A stretch of DNA of 29,244 nucleotides from UMGS1781 sp964389545 (GCA_964389545.1 CAYMDN010000014.1:1-29244), one strand, 5' to 3'. Positions 11,512 through 19,369 are shown, numbered from the stretch's first letter. A program made the numbers and translations. The notes: generated by a model from the sequence alone, not told the origin.

Positions 11512-12408
11512 ATGGGACTAGAATTAAAAGATGTTTCTAAGTTTTTTGGAGAAAAAGAAGCGGTACATCAAATTAATTTGAAACTTGATAAACCAGGTGT
11601 TTACGGACTATTAGGAACAAATGGAGCAGGAAAAACAACAACAATTAGAATGATTTTAGGTATTATAAAAAAGTCTTCAGGAGATATCAACTGGAATGGC
11701 GAAGAAGTTATTAGAGAAAAAGTTAATTTTGGGTATTTACCAGAGGAGAGAGGAATTTATCCTAAAACAAAAGTATATAATCAATTGTTATACTTTGCTA
11801 GACTAAAGGGATTGAAAAAAGATAAAGCAACAGAATTAATAGATTATTGGTTAAAAAAACTAGAAGTTGAAGAATATAAAAATACATTAGCAGAAAAATT
11901 ATCAAAAGGTAATCAACAAAAAATTCAATTTATAACTGCAGTTTTACATGATCCAGAATTAGTGGTTTTAGATGAACCATTTAGTGGCTTAGACCCAATT
12001 AATACAGAAATTTTAAAAAATGCGATAAAGGAATTAGTCGAAAAAGATAAATACATAATAATGTCTAGTCATCAAATGGCATCAGTTGAGGAATTCTGTA
12101 CAGATATAACTATTTTAAATAGAGGAAAAACAGTATTACAAGGAAACTTAGACGATATAAAAAATAGCTATCAATCAGATAAAGTAGAAGTAAGAGCGGG
12201 TTCTGAATTTGATAAATTAATAAAAGAAATGAATTTAAATGTTATTGAACATAAGGGAGAAGAATACATCATAAAAATCAAAGATGATACTGAGGCTCAA
12301 AAAATTTTAAAAGAAATCACAAACAGAGAAATTCATTTAGTAAAATTTGAAATGAAAAAACCAAGCCTAAACGAAATCTTTATAGAGAAGGTAGGTGAAG
12401 TACAATGA
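11512..12408 (+). CDS. ABC-2 type exporter ATP-binding subunit (NatA-like)
   Basis: Cytoplasmic ATPase of a two-gene ABC exporter. From the ATG at 11512 it has 298 aa; the ATG at 11497 is less likely because AGGAGG (11501-11506) lies downstream of it and 5 nt before 11512. Walker A GTNGAGKTT at about residues 35-43, signature region LSKGNQQKIQ, Walker B LVVLDEPFSGLDP, switch His in SSHQM. The C-terminal extension of about 80 residues is typical of NatA/YhaQ-type subunits. The stop overlaps the permease start (ATGA at 12405-12408), which implies translational coupling. The substrate (Na+, a peptide or a drug) cannot be assigned. Confidence 0.93.
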   Translation: MGLELKDVSKFFGEKEAVHQINLKLDKPGVYGLLGTNGAGKTTTIRMILGIIKKSSGDINWNGEEVIREKVNFGYLPEERGIYPKTKVYNQLLYFARLKGLKKDKATELIDYWLKKLEVEEYKNTLAEKLSKGNQQKIQFITAVLHDPELVVLDEPFSGLDPINTEILKNAIKELVEKDKYIIMSSHQMASVEEFCTDITILNRGKTVLQGNLDDIKNSYQSDKVEVRAGSEFDKLIKEMNLNVIEHKGEEYIIKIKDDTEAQKILKEITNREIHLVKFEMKKPSLNEIFIEKVGEVQ

Positions 12409-13628
12409 AAAATTTATGGACAGTAGCAACATTTACAATAAAGGACATGCTAAGCAGAAAATCATTTATAATCTCAACAATTGCAATATTAATAATTATT
12501 GTAGTAGCATTTAATATACCTAATATAATCGAAAAATTTGCAGGAGGCAGTTTAGAAGAAAAAGTATTAGTTGTAGATAGTGAAAATATATTTGAAGGCA
12601 ATGCTAAATTACTAGAACAAATGGATTTGCCATATGAGTTTGAATTTACAACAGAAAATTTAACACATGAACAAATAAAAGAAAAGATTGATAATGGAGA
12701 ATTTGATACATGTGTACATTTTACAGAAAAAGATGGATCACTTACAATGGAATACATTGTTGAGAGTTCATCAGATACATTTGGAGAAGCTCCACAAGAC
12801 TTAATTATGGGATTCCAAAGTTTATATAGCGGAGTTCAAATTTCTAAATTAAATATGACACCAGAAGAATTACAAACTCTAACAGCACAATTTAATGTAA
12901 ATGTAGTAGAAACAGATGAAAATGCAGCAAGTGGAAATGTACTTATAATGATGATGATTTCAATAATATTATTCTATGCAATTTTCTTCTGTGCAGCACA
13001 AGTATCAAGTGCAATAACTACAGAAAAAACTTCAAAGATAATAGAAACGTTGGTAACTTCAACAAAGCCATCAACAATAGTTTTAGGTAAGACTCTAGGA
13101 ATTGGAATAATGGGAATATTGCAATTAATTTTAATAATTATAACAGCAGGATTATCGGCATATTTCTGTATGGACATGGAAATATTAGAAACCATATTTG
13201 ATTTATCAAATATAACTCCAAAATTAGTAATTGTGACAGTAATTTATTTTGCTTTAGGATATGCAATATACTCTCTAGGATTTGCTTTAACTGGTTCAAC
13301 AGTAAGTAAACCAGAAGATGTACAATCAGCAAATACTCCAATAAGCTTTATAGCTATAGCAGGATTTTATTTATCATATTTTACAATGATGAATCCAAGC
13401 AGTAATCTAAATAGAATAGCAGGAATACTTCCTATTTCATCACCATTTAGTATGCCTTTAAGAATTATGATGGGAACTGCTACAAATAGCGAAATTATAA
13501 TGTCTTTGATAGTGCTAACATTAACAACAATGCTAATAGGATTTATAGCAATCAAAATATATTCTTCAGCAATATTAAATACTGGTACCAAACTAAATGT
13601 ATTTAAGAGAAAAAATAAAAAAGCATAA
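12405..13628 (+). CDS. ABC-2 type exporter permease (NatB/YhaP-like)
   Basis: A 407-aa membrane protein partnering the preceding ATPase, with a 4-nt ATGA overlap. It has the ABC-2 layout: one N-terminal membrane helix (about 20-40), an extracytoplasmic region of about 140 residues, then about five helices from about residue 182 (LIMMMISIILFYAIFFCAA) to the C-terminus, which ends in a basic tail. The segment TTEKTSKIIETLVTSTKPSTIVLGK between the first two C-terminal helices is the conserved cytoplasmic ABC-2 motif. No in-frame CGG. The substrate is unknown. Confidence 0.9.
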   Translation: MKNLWTVATFTIKDMLSRKSFIISTIAILIIIVVAFNIPNIIEKFAGGSLEEKVLVVDSENIFEGNAKLLEQMDLPYEFEFTTENLTHEQIKEKIDNGEFDTCVHFTEKDGSLTMEYIVESSSDTFGEAPQDLIMGFQSLYSGVQISKLNMTPEELQTLTAQFNVNVVETDENAASGNVLIMMMISIILFYAIFFCAAQVSSAITTEKTSKIIETLVTSTKPSTIVLGKTLGIGIMGILQLILIIITAGLSAYFCMDMEILETIFDLSNITPKLVIVTVIYFALGYAIYSLGFALTGSTVSKPEDVQSANTPISFIAIAGFYLSYFTMMNPSSNLNRIAGILPISSPFSMPLRIMMGTATNSEIIMSLIVLTLTTMLIGFIAIKIYSSAILNTGTKLNVFKRKNKKA

Positions 13629-13630
13629 AA

Positions 13631-13663
13631 ACAGGTCGCTCCCAAGTCAAGGGAGCGACCTGT
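13631..13663 (-). terminator. Strong hairpin terminator, oriented for the minus-strand gene (possibly bidirectional)
   Basis: A perfect 13-bp stem, ACAGGTCGCTCCC (13631-13643) with GGGAGCGACCTGT (13651-13663), around AAGTCAA. On the minus strand the stem is followed by TTTTATGCTTTTTT; on the plus strand no U run follows. It therefore mainly serves the minus-strand gene but may also stop the exporter transcript. Confidence 0.85.
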
Positions 13664-13671
13664 CGCCAGTT

Positions 13672-14247
13672 TTAAGGGACGATGTCACGATGAGTGATGG
13701 TAGCAGGACCAGTCATACTTGCAGAGCCAAGGTAATATGCACCCATAAAGCTTCCGAAAGTACTGATTGCATTCAATATCTCCGCAGACAGGGTCTCATT
13801 TCTGATGGCATTGTCCAGCGCATCCGCGCCAGGGAAGGTTTCCTCTGAAGTGGGCCAACCGCCGTTTTCCTCGATATAGCTGAGAAGCGGATGAAGCTCA
13901 CCCATGAGGGCATGGAATTTAGCGAGCATGAACTTAAGATTGATTTTTACCTCGTAGTCCTCGCCATTTTGCCCATCAAGCTTGGTGATAGTGATGGGGC
14001 GCCCAGAGTCGATTTCCTTGTCGACAGTGTCGCAGAACTGTTGCCGTGAAGTGTTATCGAAGAAGATAGCTTGGTAAACCAAAGAGCCATCTCCTGAGCC
14101 GAGCCCAACACCCATTGGCTTTCCTTTGAATTGGATGATGAGCTGCATTACACGGAGTTCCATCCGGCGAACCTGATCAGGCGGAATTGTGATGGTGGTT
14201 ATGGGATACCTGCTGTTGAGGGGCGTGATGCTTTCGCAATAACTCAT
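13672..14247 (-). CDS. Unrecognised protein encoded by a compositionally foreign gene
   Basis: 191 aa from the ATG at 14247, chosen because AGGAGG (14262-14257 on the minus strand) is 9 nt upstream; the longer reading from 14301 adds 18 residues and has no such site. I recognise no family. It looks soluble, with no signal peptide, begins MSYCESITPLNSRYP, and has mixed alpha/beta character with one more apolar stretch near the C-terminus (AISTFGSFMGAYYLG). Composition is the striking point: sampled 60-base lines are 43-55% G+C, while neighbouring genes are about 20-35%. It uses CGC and two CGG Arg codons (plus-strand 14044-14046 and 14164-14166), the only ordinary in-frame CGGs I found in the window. 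It has its own host-like promoter, ribosome binding site and terminator, so it looks like a transferred expression cassette between the exporter and comM. Confidence 0.75.
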   Translation of the reverse strand: MSYCESITPLNSRYPITTITIPPDQVRRMELRVMQLIIQFKGKPMGVGLGSGDGSLVYQAIFFDNTSRQQFCDTVDKEIDSGRPITITKLDGQNGEDYEVKINLKFMLAKFHALMGELHPLLSYIEENGGWPTSEETFPGADALDNAIRNETLSAEILNAISTFGSFMGAYYLGSASMTGPATITHRDIVP

Positions 14248-14291
14248 AAAAAAATTCCTCCTTTTTTTGGCAAAAAATGCCATACATAACA

Positions 14292-14320
14292 ATGTTAACA
14301 TAAAACAGAATAAAAGTCAA
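14292..14320 (-). promoter_or_regulatory. Promoter for the foreign minus-strand gene
   Basis: On the minus strand, TTGACT (14320-14315), 17-nt spacer, TAACAT (14297-14292) with an extended -10 TGT. It is AT-rich and host-like, unlike the coding part it drives. Confidence 0.7.
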
Positions 14321-14342
14321 TTGAAATAAAATTTGTCGAATT

Positions 14343-14371
14343 TTGACAGATGATTTTTATTGCAATATAGT
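14343..14371 (+). promoter_or_regulatory. Promoter for the comM-dprA-yraN cluster
   Basis: Consensus TTGACA (14343-14348), 17-nt spacer, TATAGT (14366-14371). The implied leader is about 100 nt and holds a small hairpin, GAGGTA (14403-14408) with TACCTC (14418-14423). Confidence 0.8.
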
Positions 14372-14475
14372 GTAATTTGTGATAAACCTATTATAGTAAT
14401 TCGAGGTAAGTTTCTTATACCTCAAAAATTCTTAAATTCTAATTTTTTAAATCTTGTAAAATTCAGGAGGATTAA

Positions 14476-16014
14476 ATGTTATCAATAGTAAAAAGCATGG
14501 CTTTACATGGACTAGATGGATATTTGGTCGATGTACAAGTTGATGTTTCTAGCGGTTTACCATATTGGGAAGTTGTTGGTTTGCCAGATACCAGTGTAAA
14601 AGAATCTAAAGAGAGGGTAAAAACCGCAATAAAAAATTCTAATCAAGAATTTCAAAGTAAACGAATAGTAGTAAATTTGGCGCCAGCCGATACAAAAAAA
14701 GAAGGTTCAAGCTATGATTTACCAATAGCTCTTGGAATTTTAATTTCTATGGAAGTTATACAAAATACAAACTTAGAGGATATTATTTTTATAGGAGAAT
14801 TATCACTAGATGGCAAAGTTAATAGAGTTAACGGAATTTTGCCAATGTGCATAGAAGCTAAGAGGTTACGGCATAAAAAGAATTATAGTACCAGAAGGTA
14901 ATGCAAAAGAAGCAGGAATAGTTAATGGCATAGATGTTATACCAGCTAATAATTTAAATCAAGTTATAAATTATCTAAATAAAAATGAAGAAATACAACC
15001 AATACACATTGATTCTGAAGAGATTTTTAACTCAAGTAATCAATACAGATTTGATTTTTCGGAAGTAAAAGGTCAAGAGAATATAAAAAGAGCTTTGGAG
15101 GTTTCTGCAGCAGGAGGGCATAATTGTTTATTGATTGGTAGCCCAGGATCACGGTAAAACAATGCTAGCTAGAAGATTACCAACAATATTACCAGATCTT
15201 AGTTTTGAAGAAGCATTAGAAATAACAAAAATTCACAGTATTGCAGGCATACTGCCTGTGGATACACCAATAATAACGACAAGACCATTTAGGGCACCAC
15301 ATCATACGGTATCAGGTGTATCACTTGTAGGAGGTGGAAGAGTACCAAAACCTGGAGAAATAAGTTTATCCCATTATGGAGTGTTATTCTTAGATGAATT
15401 ACCAGAATTTAATAAACATACTTTAGAAGTTTTAAGAGGACCACTTGAAGATAGGGTAATTACAGTATCAAGACTAAATGCAACCCTAACATATCCAGCA
15501 AATTTTATGTTTGCAGCAAGTATGAATCCATGCCCATGTCGGTTATTATGGTTCTAAAGAGAAAGAGTGTACTTGTTCTCCACAAGCAATTACAAAATAT
15601 ATGGGAAAGATTAGTGGACCATTGTTAGATAGAATAGATATTTGTGTTGAAGTAAGTCCAGTGAAGTATGAAAAATTAGATAATGACGAAAAAATAGAAA
15701 CATCTAAAGAGATAAAAGCTAGAGTAAATAGAGCAAGACAAATACAACTTGATAGATACAGAAAAATGGGAATATATTCAAATTCTGAGCTTACACCAAA
15801 GCTAATTGATAAATATTGCAAACTAGATGAAAATGGTAAGCAAATATTGGAAAATGCCTTTAATAAATTAAAACTTAGTGCAAGAGCATATGGAAGAATT
15901 TTAAAAGTTGCAAGAACTATAGCAGATTTAGATGGAAAACAAAATATAGAAGTAAAGCATATTGCAGAGGCTATACAATACCGTGCACTCGATCGTAAAT
16001 ATTGGTCAAGATAG
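14476..16014 (+). CDS. comM: ComM/YifB-family Mg-chelatase-like AAA+ helicase, three +1 frameshifts at CGG
   Basis: ComM-family AAA+ motors promote branch migration when transformed DNA is integrated. ATG at 14476 with AGGAGG just upstream. Three pieces of one protein continue in successive frames; passing +1 at CGG 14869, 15152 and 15540 gives 511 aa, the normal family length of about 506. N-terminal ChlI-like domain: GLPDTSVKESKERVKTA and IFIGELSLDGKV. Joints: EAKRL-GIKRIIVPEGNA (Gly132), Walker A GSPGS-GKTMLARRLP (Gly226, Lys227), MNPCPC-GYYGSKEKECTC (Gly355). Walker B LFLDELPEF, then the RPFRAPHHTVS motif before it, sensor/lid with ISGPLLDRIDI and the C-terminal AIQYRALDRKYW. No missense decay is visible and every family motif is restored, which argues against an ordinary pseudogene. 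dprA follows at once. Confidence 0.9.
14869..14871 (+). other. In-frame CGG at +1 frameshift site 2 (comM)
   Basis: Zero frame AGG TTA CGG CAT stops at 14899-14901. Reading GGC from 14870 gives KRL-GIKRIIVPEGNA, as in the family. Confidence 0.85.
15152..15154 (+). other. In-frame CGG at +1 frameshift site 3 (comM Walker A)
   Basis: Zero frame GGA TCA CGG TAA: a stop directly follows CGG. Reading GGT from 15153 completes the Walker A motif GSPGSGKT, so the P-loop exists only after the shift. Confidence 0.9.
15540..15542 (+). other. In-frame CGG at +1 frameshift site 4 (comM)
   Basis: Zero frame CCA TGT CGG TTA stops at 15555-15557. Reading GGT from 15541 restores the family motif NPCPCGYYG. 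Confidence 0.9.
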
Positions 16015-16026
16015 TTAAGTAGGAGT

Positions 16027-16881
16027 ATGAATAATTTGAAGATAATAGATATAGAAAATGAAAAATACCCAAAAATTCTGAAAGACATAAAAAAACCACC
16101 ACAGAAATTGTATGTATTAGGTAATGAAGATATATTGAACGATAGCAGTTTATCAATCGTTGGTTCAAGAAATGCGAGTGACTATGGTAGAAAAATAGCA
16201 AGAAATTTTTCTAAAAGTATTGCAATGTACGGAATTAATGTAGTTAGTGGAATGGCATATGGAATAGATAGTGAAGCACATCTTGGAGCAATAGAGGGAC
16301 ATGGAAAAACAGTTGCTGTATTAGGTTCAGGCTTTAATTATATTTTTCCAGACAAGAAAGTATATGAAAAAATATTAGATAATGGTGGAGCGGTTATAAC
16401 AGAGTATGAACCAGATGTTAAGGTGTTTTCAGATGGATTTAGACAAAGGAACAGAATAGTAGCAGGATTATCTTTAGGCACATTAATTGTAGAGGCGAAA
16501 GAAAAAAGTGGGACGGGCATAACTGCGGAATTTGCAAAGAAATTTAATAGAAAAATATTTTGTATACCACATATTATTGGAGATAAGCATGGAATTGGTA
16601 CAAATAGATTATTAAAAGATGGAGCAATATTAGTAACTGAAACCATTGATATAATAAAGTATTATGAGATATCTAATTATATTGAAAATGAAATAAAAAT
16701 AGAAATACGAGAAGAATATAGAGAATGCTATGATTTAATAGATAGTAATCCAATTAGTGCGAACCAAATATGCAAAATGACTGGAAAAGATGTTTCAGAA
16801 GTAAATACAATACTTACAATGCTAGAGTTAGAAGGACTCATAACAGGACTTCCAGGAAATTTCTTTTGCAGAGAAAGTTGA
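16027..16881 (+). CDS. dprA: DNA-processing protein A (DprA/Smf), short N-terminus
   Basis: Loads RecA onto incoming single-stranded DNA in transformation. 284 aa with the Rossmann-like core: SIVGSRNASDYGRKIA, VVSGMAYGIDSEAHLGA, VAVLGSGFNYIFP, then FRQRNRIVAGLS and TLIVEA..SGTGITAEFA, and a C-terminal winged-helix-like region (NPISANQICKMTGKDVSEVNTILTMLELEG). It starts almost directly at the core (ENEKYPKILKDI), so the usual N-terminal SAM/HhH segment of about 50-60 residues is missing. AGGAG at 16021-16025 is only 1 nt from the ATG at 16027 but 10 nt from the in-frame TTG at 16036, so TTG may be the true start. It follows comM by 12 nt. Confidence 0.92.
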   Translation: MNNLKIIDIENEKYPKILKDIKKPPQKLYVLGNEDILNDSSLSIVGSRNASDYGRKIARNFSKSIAMYGINVVSGMAYGIDSEAHLGAIEGHGKTVAVLGSGFNYIFPDKKVYEKILDNGGAVITEYEPDVKVFSDGFRQRNRIVAGLSLGTLIVEAKEKSGTGITAEFAKKFNRKIFCIPHIIGDKHGIGTNRLLKDGAILVTETIDIIKYYEISNYIENEIKIEIREEYRECYDLIDSNPISANQICKMTGKDVSEVNTILTMLELEGLITGLPGNFFCRES

Positions 16882-16894
16882 GAGGTAAAAGAAT

Positions 16895-17248
16895 ATGTAT
16901 TTTAAACAGGAAATTGGAAAAAATGGTGAAGAACTTGCAGAAATTTATTTAAAGATGAAAGAATATAAAATCATAGAGAAAAATTTTAGGTCATCAAGAG
17001 GCGAGATAGATATTATTGCAGTAGAAAATAATCAAATAGTATTTGTAGAAATAAAAACAAGGAACAATACAAACTATGGGTTACCATCAGAATCAGTAAC
17101 AACAAAAAAGTTAGAACATATATACAAATGTGCAGAATATTATTTATTCTGCAAAAAACTACAGCAGGAAAATGTAAGAATAGATGTAATTGAAATATAT
17201 CTTGAGAAAGACAAATGTACAATTAATCATCTAAAACAAGTTATGTAG
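16895..17248 (+). CDS. yraN: YraN/UPF0102 family endonuclease-like protein
   Basis: A 117-aa protein with the UPF0102 core RGEIDIIAVENNQIVFVEIKTR, which resembles the D-ExK nuclease motif of the PD-(D/E)XK superfamily; the family's own function is not well settled. AGAGG at 16881-16885 lies 9 nt before the ATG, 13 nt after the dprA stop. The gene commonly sits near dprA and comM-type genes, and its place here as third gene of the cluster fits a DNA-processing role. Confidence 0.9.
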   Translation: MYFKQEIGKNGEELAEIYLKMKEYKIIEKNFRSSRGEIDIIAVENNQIVFVEIKTRNNTNYGLPSESVTTKKLEHIYKCAEYYLFCKKLQQENVRIDVIEIYLEKDKCTINHLKQVM

Positions 17249-17262
17249 TATTAGGAAATTTG

Positions 17263-17271
17263 TGATATAAT
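17263..17271 (+). promoter_or_regulatory. Extended -10 promoter for the SDR gene
   Basis: TGA-TATAAT (17263-17271), an extended -10 element about 35 nt before the start. No good -35 is visible at 17-18 nt. Confidence 0.55.
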
Positions 17272-17305
17272 ACGTATACTAAAGAATAAGGTAGGAGGAG
17301 AGATT

Positions 17306-18031
17306 ATGAAAAATATAATCATTACAGGAGGGTCTAGAGGTATAGGAAAATGTTTAGTAGAGAACTTTGCTAAGGAAGGAAACAACGTAATATTAAATTA
17401 CAATAAATCAGAAAAAGAAGCAAAAGAAATAAAAAGCAAACTAGAAGAACAAGGCTTAAAAATAGAAATATTTAAGGCAGATATTTCAAAAAGGGAGGAT
17501 GTGAAGAAATTAATAAAGTTTGCAAAAAAGAATATGAATACTATAGATGTTTTAATTAATAATGCAGGAATAGCTAAAATACAAATGTTCCAAGATGTTA
17601 CAGATGACGACTGGGATGAAATGATGAATACTAATCTTAAATCAGCATATTATACAATACAAGAAACATTACCTAGTATGATTAATCAAAAATCAGGCTG
17701 TATTATAAATATATCTTCTATTTGGGGTATGGTTGGAGCTTCATGTGAAGCTGTATATTCAGCTTCAAAAGCAGGAATAGATGCACTTACAAAGTCATTA
17801 GCAAAAGAATTAGGATTGTCTAATATAAGGGTTAATTCAATTGCACCAGGAATAATTAATACAGATATGAATAGTAAATTAGATGAGAAAATAAAAGAGG
17901 AGATAAAAAAAGAGACTCCATTAGAAAGAATAGGGGAGCCAATAGACATTTATAGATGTGCTAAATGGTTAGTTGAAGATGAATTTACAACAGGACAGGT
18001 TATTTCAGTTAATGGTGGATATACCATATAA
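17306..18031 (+). CDS. Short-chain dehydrogenase/reductase, FabG-like
   Basis: 241 aa, a classical SDR with NAD(P)-binding TGGSRGIG at about residues 7-14, NNAG, the catalytic Ser in NISSIWG, YSASK with catalytic Tyr and Lys, IAPGIINTDM, and the C-terminal GQVISVNGGYTI. AGGAGGAG precedes the ATG. It is closest in form to 3-oxoacyl-ACP reductase (FabG), but with no fatty-acid genes beside it the substrate is open. A shared hairpin at 18038-18063 separates it from the convergent minus-strand gene. Confidence 0.9.
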   Translation: MKNIIITGGSRGIGKCLVENFAKEGNNVILNYNKSEKEAKEIKSKLEEQGLKIEIFKADISKREDVKKLIKFAKKNMNTIDVLINNAGIAKIQMFQDVTDDDWDEMMNTNLKSAYYTIQETLPSMINQKSGCIINISSIWGMVGASCEAVYSASKAGIDALTKSLAKELGLSNIRVNSIAPGIINTDMNSKLDEKIKEEIKKETPLERIGEPIDIYRCAKWLVEDEFTTGQVISVNGGYTI

Positions 18032-18037
18032 AACAAA

Positions 18038-18063
18038 AACGTCGAAAGAAAACTTTCGACGTT
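18038..18063. terminator. Bidirectional terminator between converging genes
   Basis: A perfect 11-bp stem, AACGTCGAAAG (18038-18048) and CTTTCGACGTT (18053-18063), around AAAA. On the minus strand it runs into TTTGTTTTATAT; on the plus strand into AATTTAC. It lies between the SDR and the CBM25-like gene. Confidence 0.85.
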
Positions 18064-18076
18064 AATTTACAATTTA

Positions 18077-18601
18077 TTATTCTACATCTGTATTACCTGT
18101 AGTTCCAGTTACTCCAGTAGAACCAGAAACTCCAACATTTCCAACTTTTCCTTTATTAACATTTCCAGAGAAAAGTTTAGAAACAAAATGTAATATTTTA
18201 TATCCAACAATTTTAATCTTTTTACCCCATAAATAAGACTTTCTCAATCTGTTTGTTCTAGCAAGTGTGAAAGTACTTTCTGTAACAGTTAAATCTGTGC
18301 AAGGTGTTTCTATTTCAAATACATAATTTTCATTATTGTTGTTATCCCATTCACCATTTTCATTTTTAAAACAGAAATTGAATGTATCATATCCAGTAGG
18401 AAGATCAACTTCACATTGATATCCTAATTCAGTTTTTTCCATTTCAACTTCAGCTAAATTTTCCCAATTTTCACCAAATCCATAATGAATATGAGTTTCC
18501 TCAGATCCATCTTCAAAAAATTTACCTGTATATGAAATTTTAACTGTTGTATTTTGTACTAATTTATCAGTATTGAAAAAAATATTCTTTAATAATTCCA
18601 T
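18077..18601 (-). CDS. Stand-alone CBM25-like starch-binding-domain protein
   Basis: 174 aa, ATG at 18601, preceded on the minus strand by AAGAGGT. Residues about 18-98 look like a CBM25/26-type alpha-glucan-binding module: VKISYTGKF, THIHYGFGENW (Trp46), then YDTFNFCFKNENGEWDNN with the hallmark Trp85-Asp-Asn-Asn and NYVFEI. There is no signal peptide and no catalytic domain, so it is probably cytosolic, where it might bind glycogen or granulose; that role is inference. After the module come a basic amphipathic stretch (about 115-147, with LWGKKIKIVGYKILHFVSKLF) and a small Gly/Ser/Thr/Val tail (GVSGSTGVTGTTG). It has its own promoter and terminator. Confidence 0.75.
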   Translation of the reverse strand: MELLKNIFFNTDKLVQNTTVKISYTGKFFEDGSEETHIHYGFGENWENLAEVEMEKTELGYQCEVDLPTGYDTFNFCFKNENGEWDNNNNENYVFEIETPCTDLTVTESTFTLARTNRLRKSYLWGKKIKIVGYKILHFVSKLFSGNVNKGKVGNVGVSGSTGVTGTTGNTDVE

Positions 18602-18642
18602 TTTTTTACCTCTTTATTAATATCTTATCTTTTGCTTCCAAC

Positions 18643-18671
18643 ATTATATTATTAAAAAACATATAATGCAA
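18643..18671 (-). promoter_or_regulatory. Promoter for the CBM25-like gene
   Basis: On the minus strand, TTGCAT (18671-18666), 17-nt spacer, TATAAT (18648-18643), about 40 nt upstream of the start. Confidence 0.7.
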
Positions 18672-18763
18672 GTATTTTTAGCAAAAAAACTTAAAAACTT
18701 TGAAAGATATTTGTTAACTTGTAATAACAAATCTTGCATACATTAAGACACATACATTTAAAC

Positions 18764-18792
18764 AAAAAAATCGCCTACGGGAAAGTAGACGA
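18764..18792 (-). terminator. Terminator of the HTH-S24 regulator gene
   Basis: Plus-strand TCGCCTAC (18771-18778) and GTAGACGA (18785-18792) form an 8-bp stem with one mismatch; on the minus strand a run of seven T (18770-18764) follows. Confidence 0.75.
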
Positions 18793-18805
18793 CTATATTT
18801 TAATA

Positions 18806-19369
18806 TTATAAAACTTTACCAACTATATAAAAGTTGTCATCATCTGTAACATAAATATCATCAACGGATTTATTATCAGCTTTTAATATTGTTTTTCCTC
18901 TTTTATAAACTAATCTTCTGATATAGAATGTGTCATTTAAATTGAATAAGCCTATTTCTTTGTTATCAATAGGAGAGTTATATTCAATAAAAACATAATT
19001 GCCTTGTGCATAAGTTGGTTCCATTGCATTGTCGAATATTTTAATTGCTATAGATGCACTTGGAACACTAGATGGACAATCGATAAATGCATTTAAATTA
19101 TCAACTGCAAGAACTTTATTATATGAAATATGATCTATGAAATCATATTTTTCTTGAGTTTCATTTAATTCTTTATCATAAGTATACATTAACTGTTGAT
19201 AAGGAATGTCTAAAGCTTGGCAAATATTTTTTAAAGCTTTATGACTAGGATTTCTTTCTCCTTTTTCAATATGTGTTAAATGTCCTATGTTAATATCTGT
19301 AAGATTAGCAAGTTCTGTTTTAGTCATATTTTTTTCTTTTCTGACTTTGGAAATCATATCACCTATCAT
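18806..19369 (-). CDS. HTH-S24 (CI/LexA-like) regulator without the catalytic dyad
   Basis: 187 aa from the ATG at 19369, chosen because AAGAGG (19382-19377, minus) is 7 nt upstream; the longer frame to 19492 adds an apolar non-conserved leader. Residues about 4-60 are an XRE helix-turn-helix (KTELANLTDINIGHLTHIEKGERNPS). Residues about 100-187 resemble the S24 domain of LexA/CI repressors, but the site usually GDSMEPT reads DNAMEPT (Ser replaced by Ala115), and the usual Lys of the K-R-L strand is Arg (YIRRL, 151-152). Self-cleavage is therefore unlikely, so it may respond to a ligand or partner instead. It is divergent from a second XRE gene at 19596. Confidence 0.85.
   Translation of the reverse strand: MIGDMISKVRKEKNMTKTELANLTDINIGHLTHIEKGERNPSHKALKNICQALDIPYQQLMYTYDKELNETQEKYDFIDHISYNKVLAVDNLNAFIDCPSSVPSASIAIKIFDNAMEPTYAQGNYVFIEYNSPIDNKEIGLFNLNDTFYIRRLVYKRGKTILKADNKSVDDIYVTDDDNFYIVGKVL

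Noticed and set aside
13597..13848. Plus-strand 83-aa frame overlapping the foreign gene
   Set aside because: It has no ribosome binding site, runs across the terminator hairpin, and is antisense to a gene with full expression signals.
14476..16014. comM as an ordinary pseudogene
   Set aside because: All three breaks are single extra bases of identical CGG form, all family motifs are restored on joining, and there is no missense decay or extra stop.
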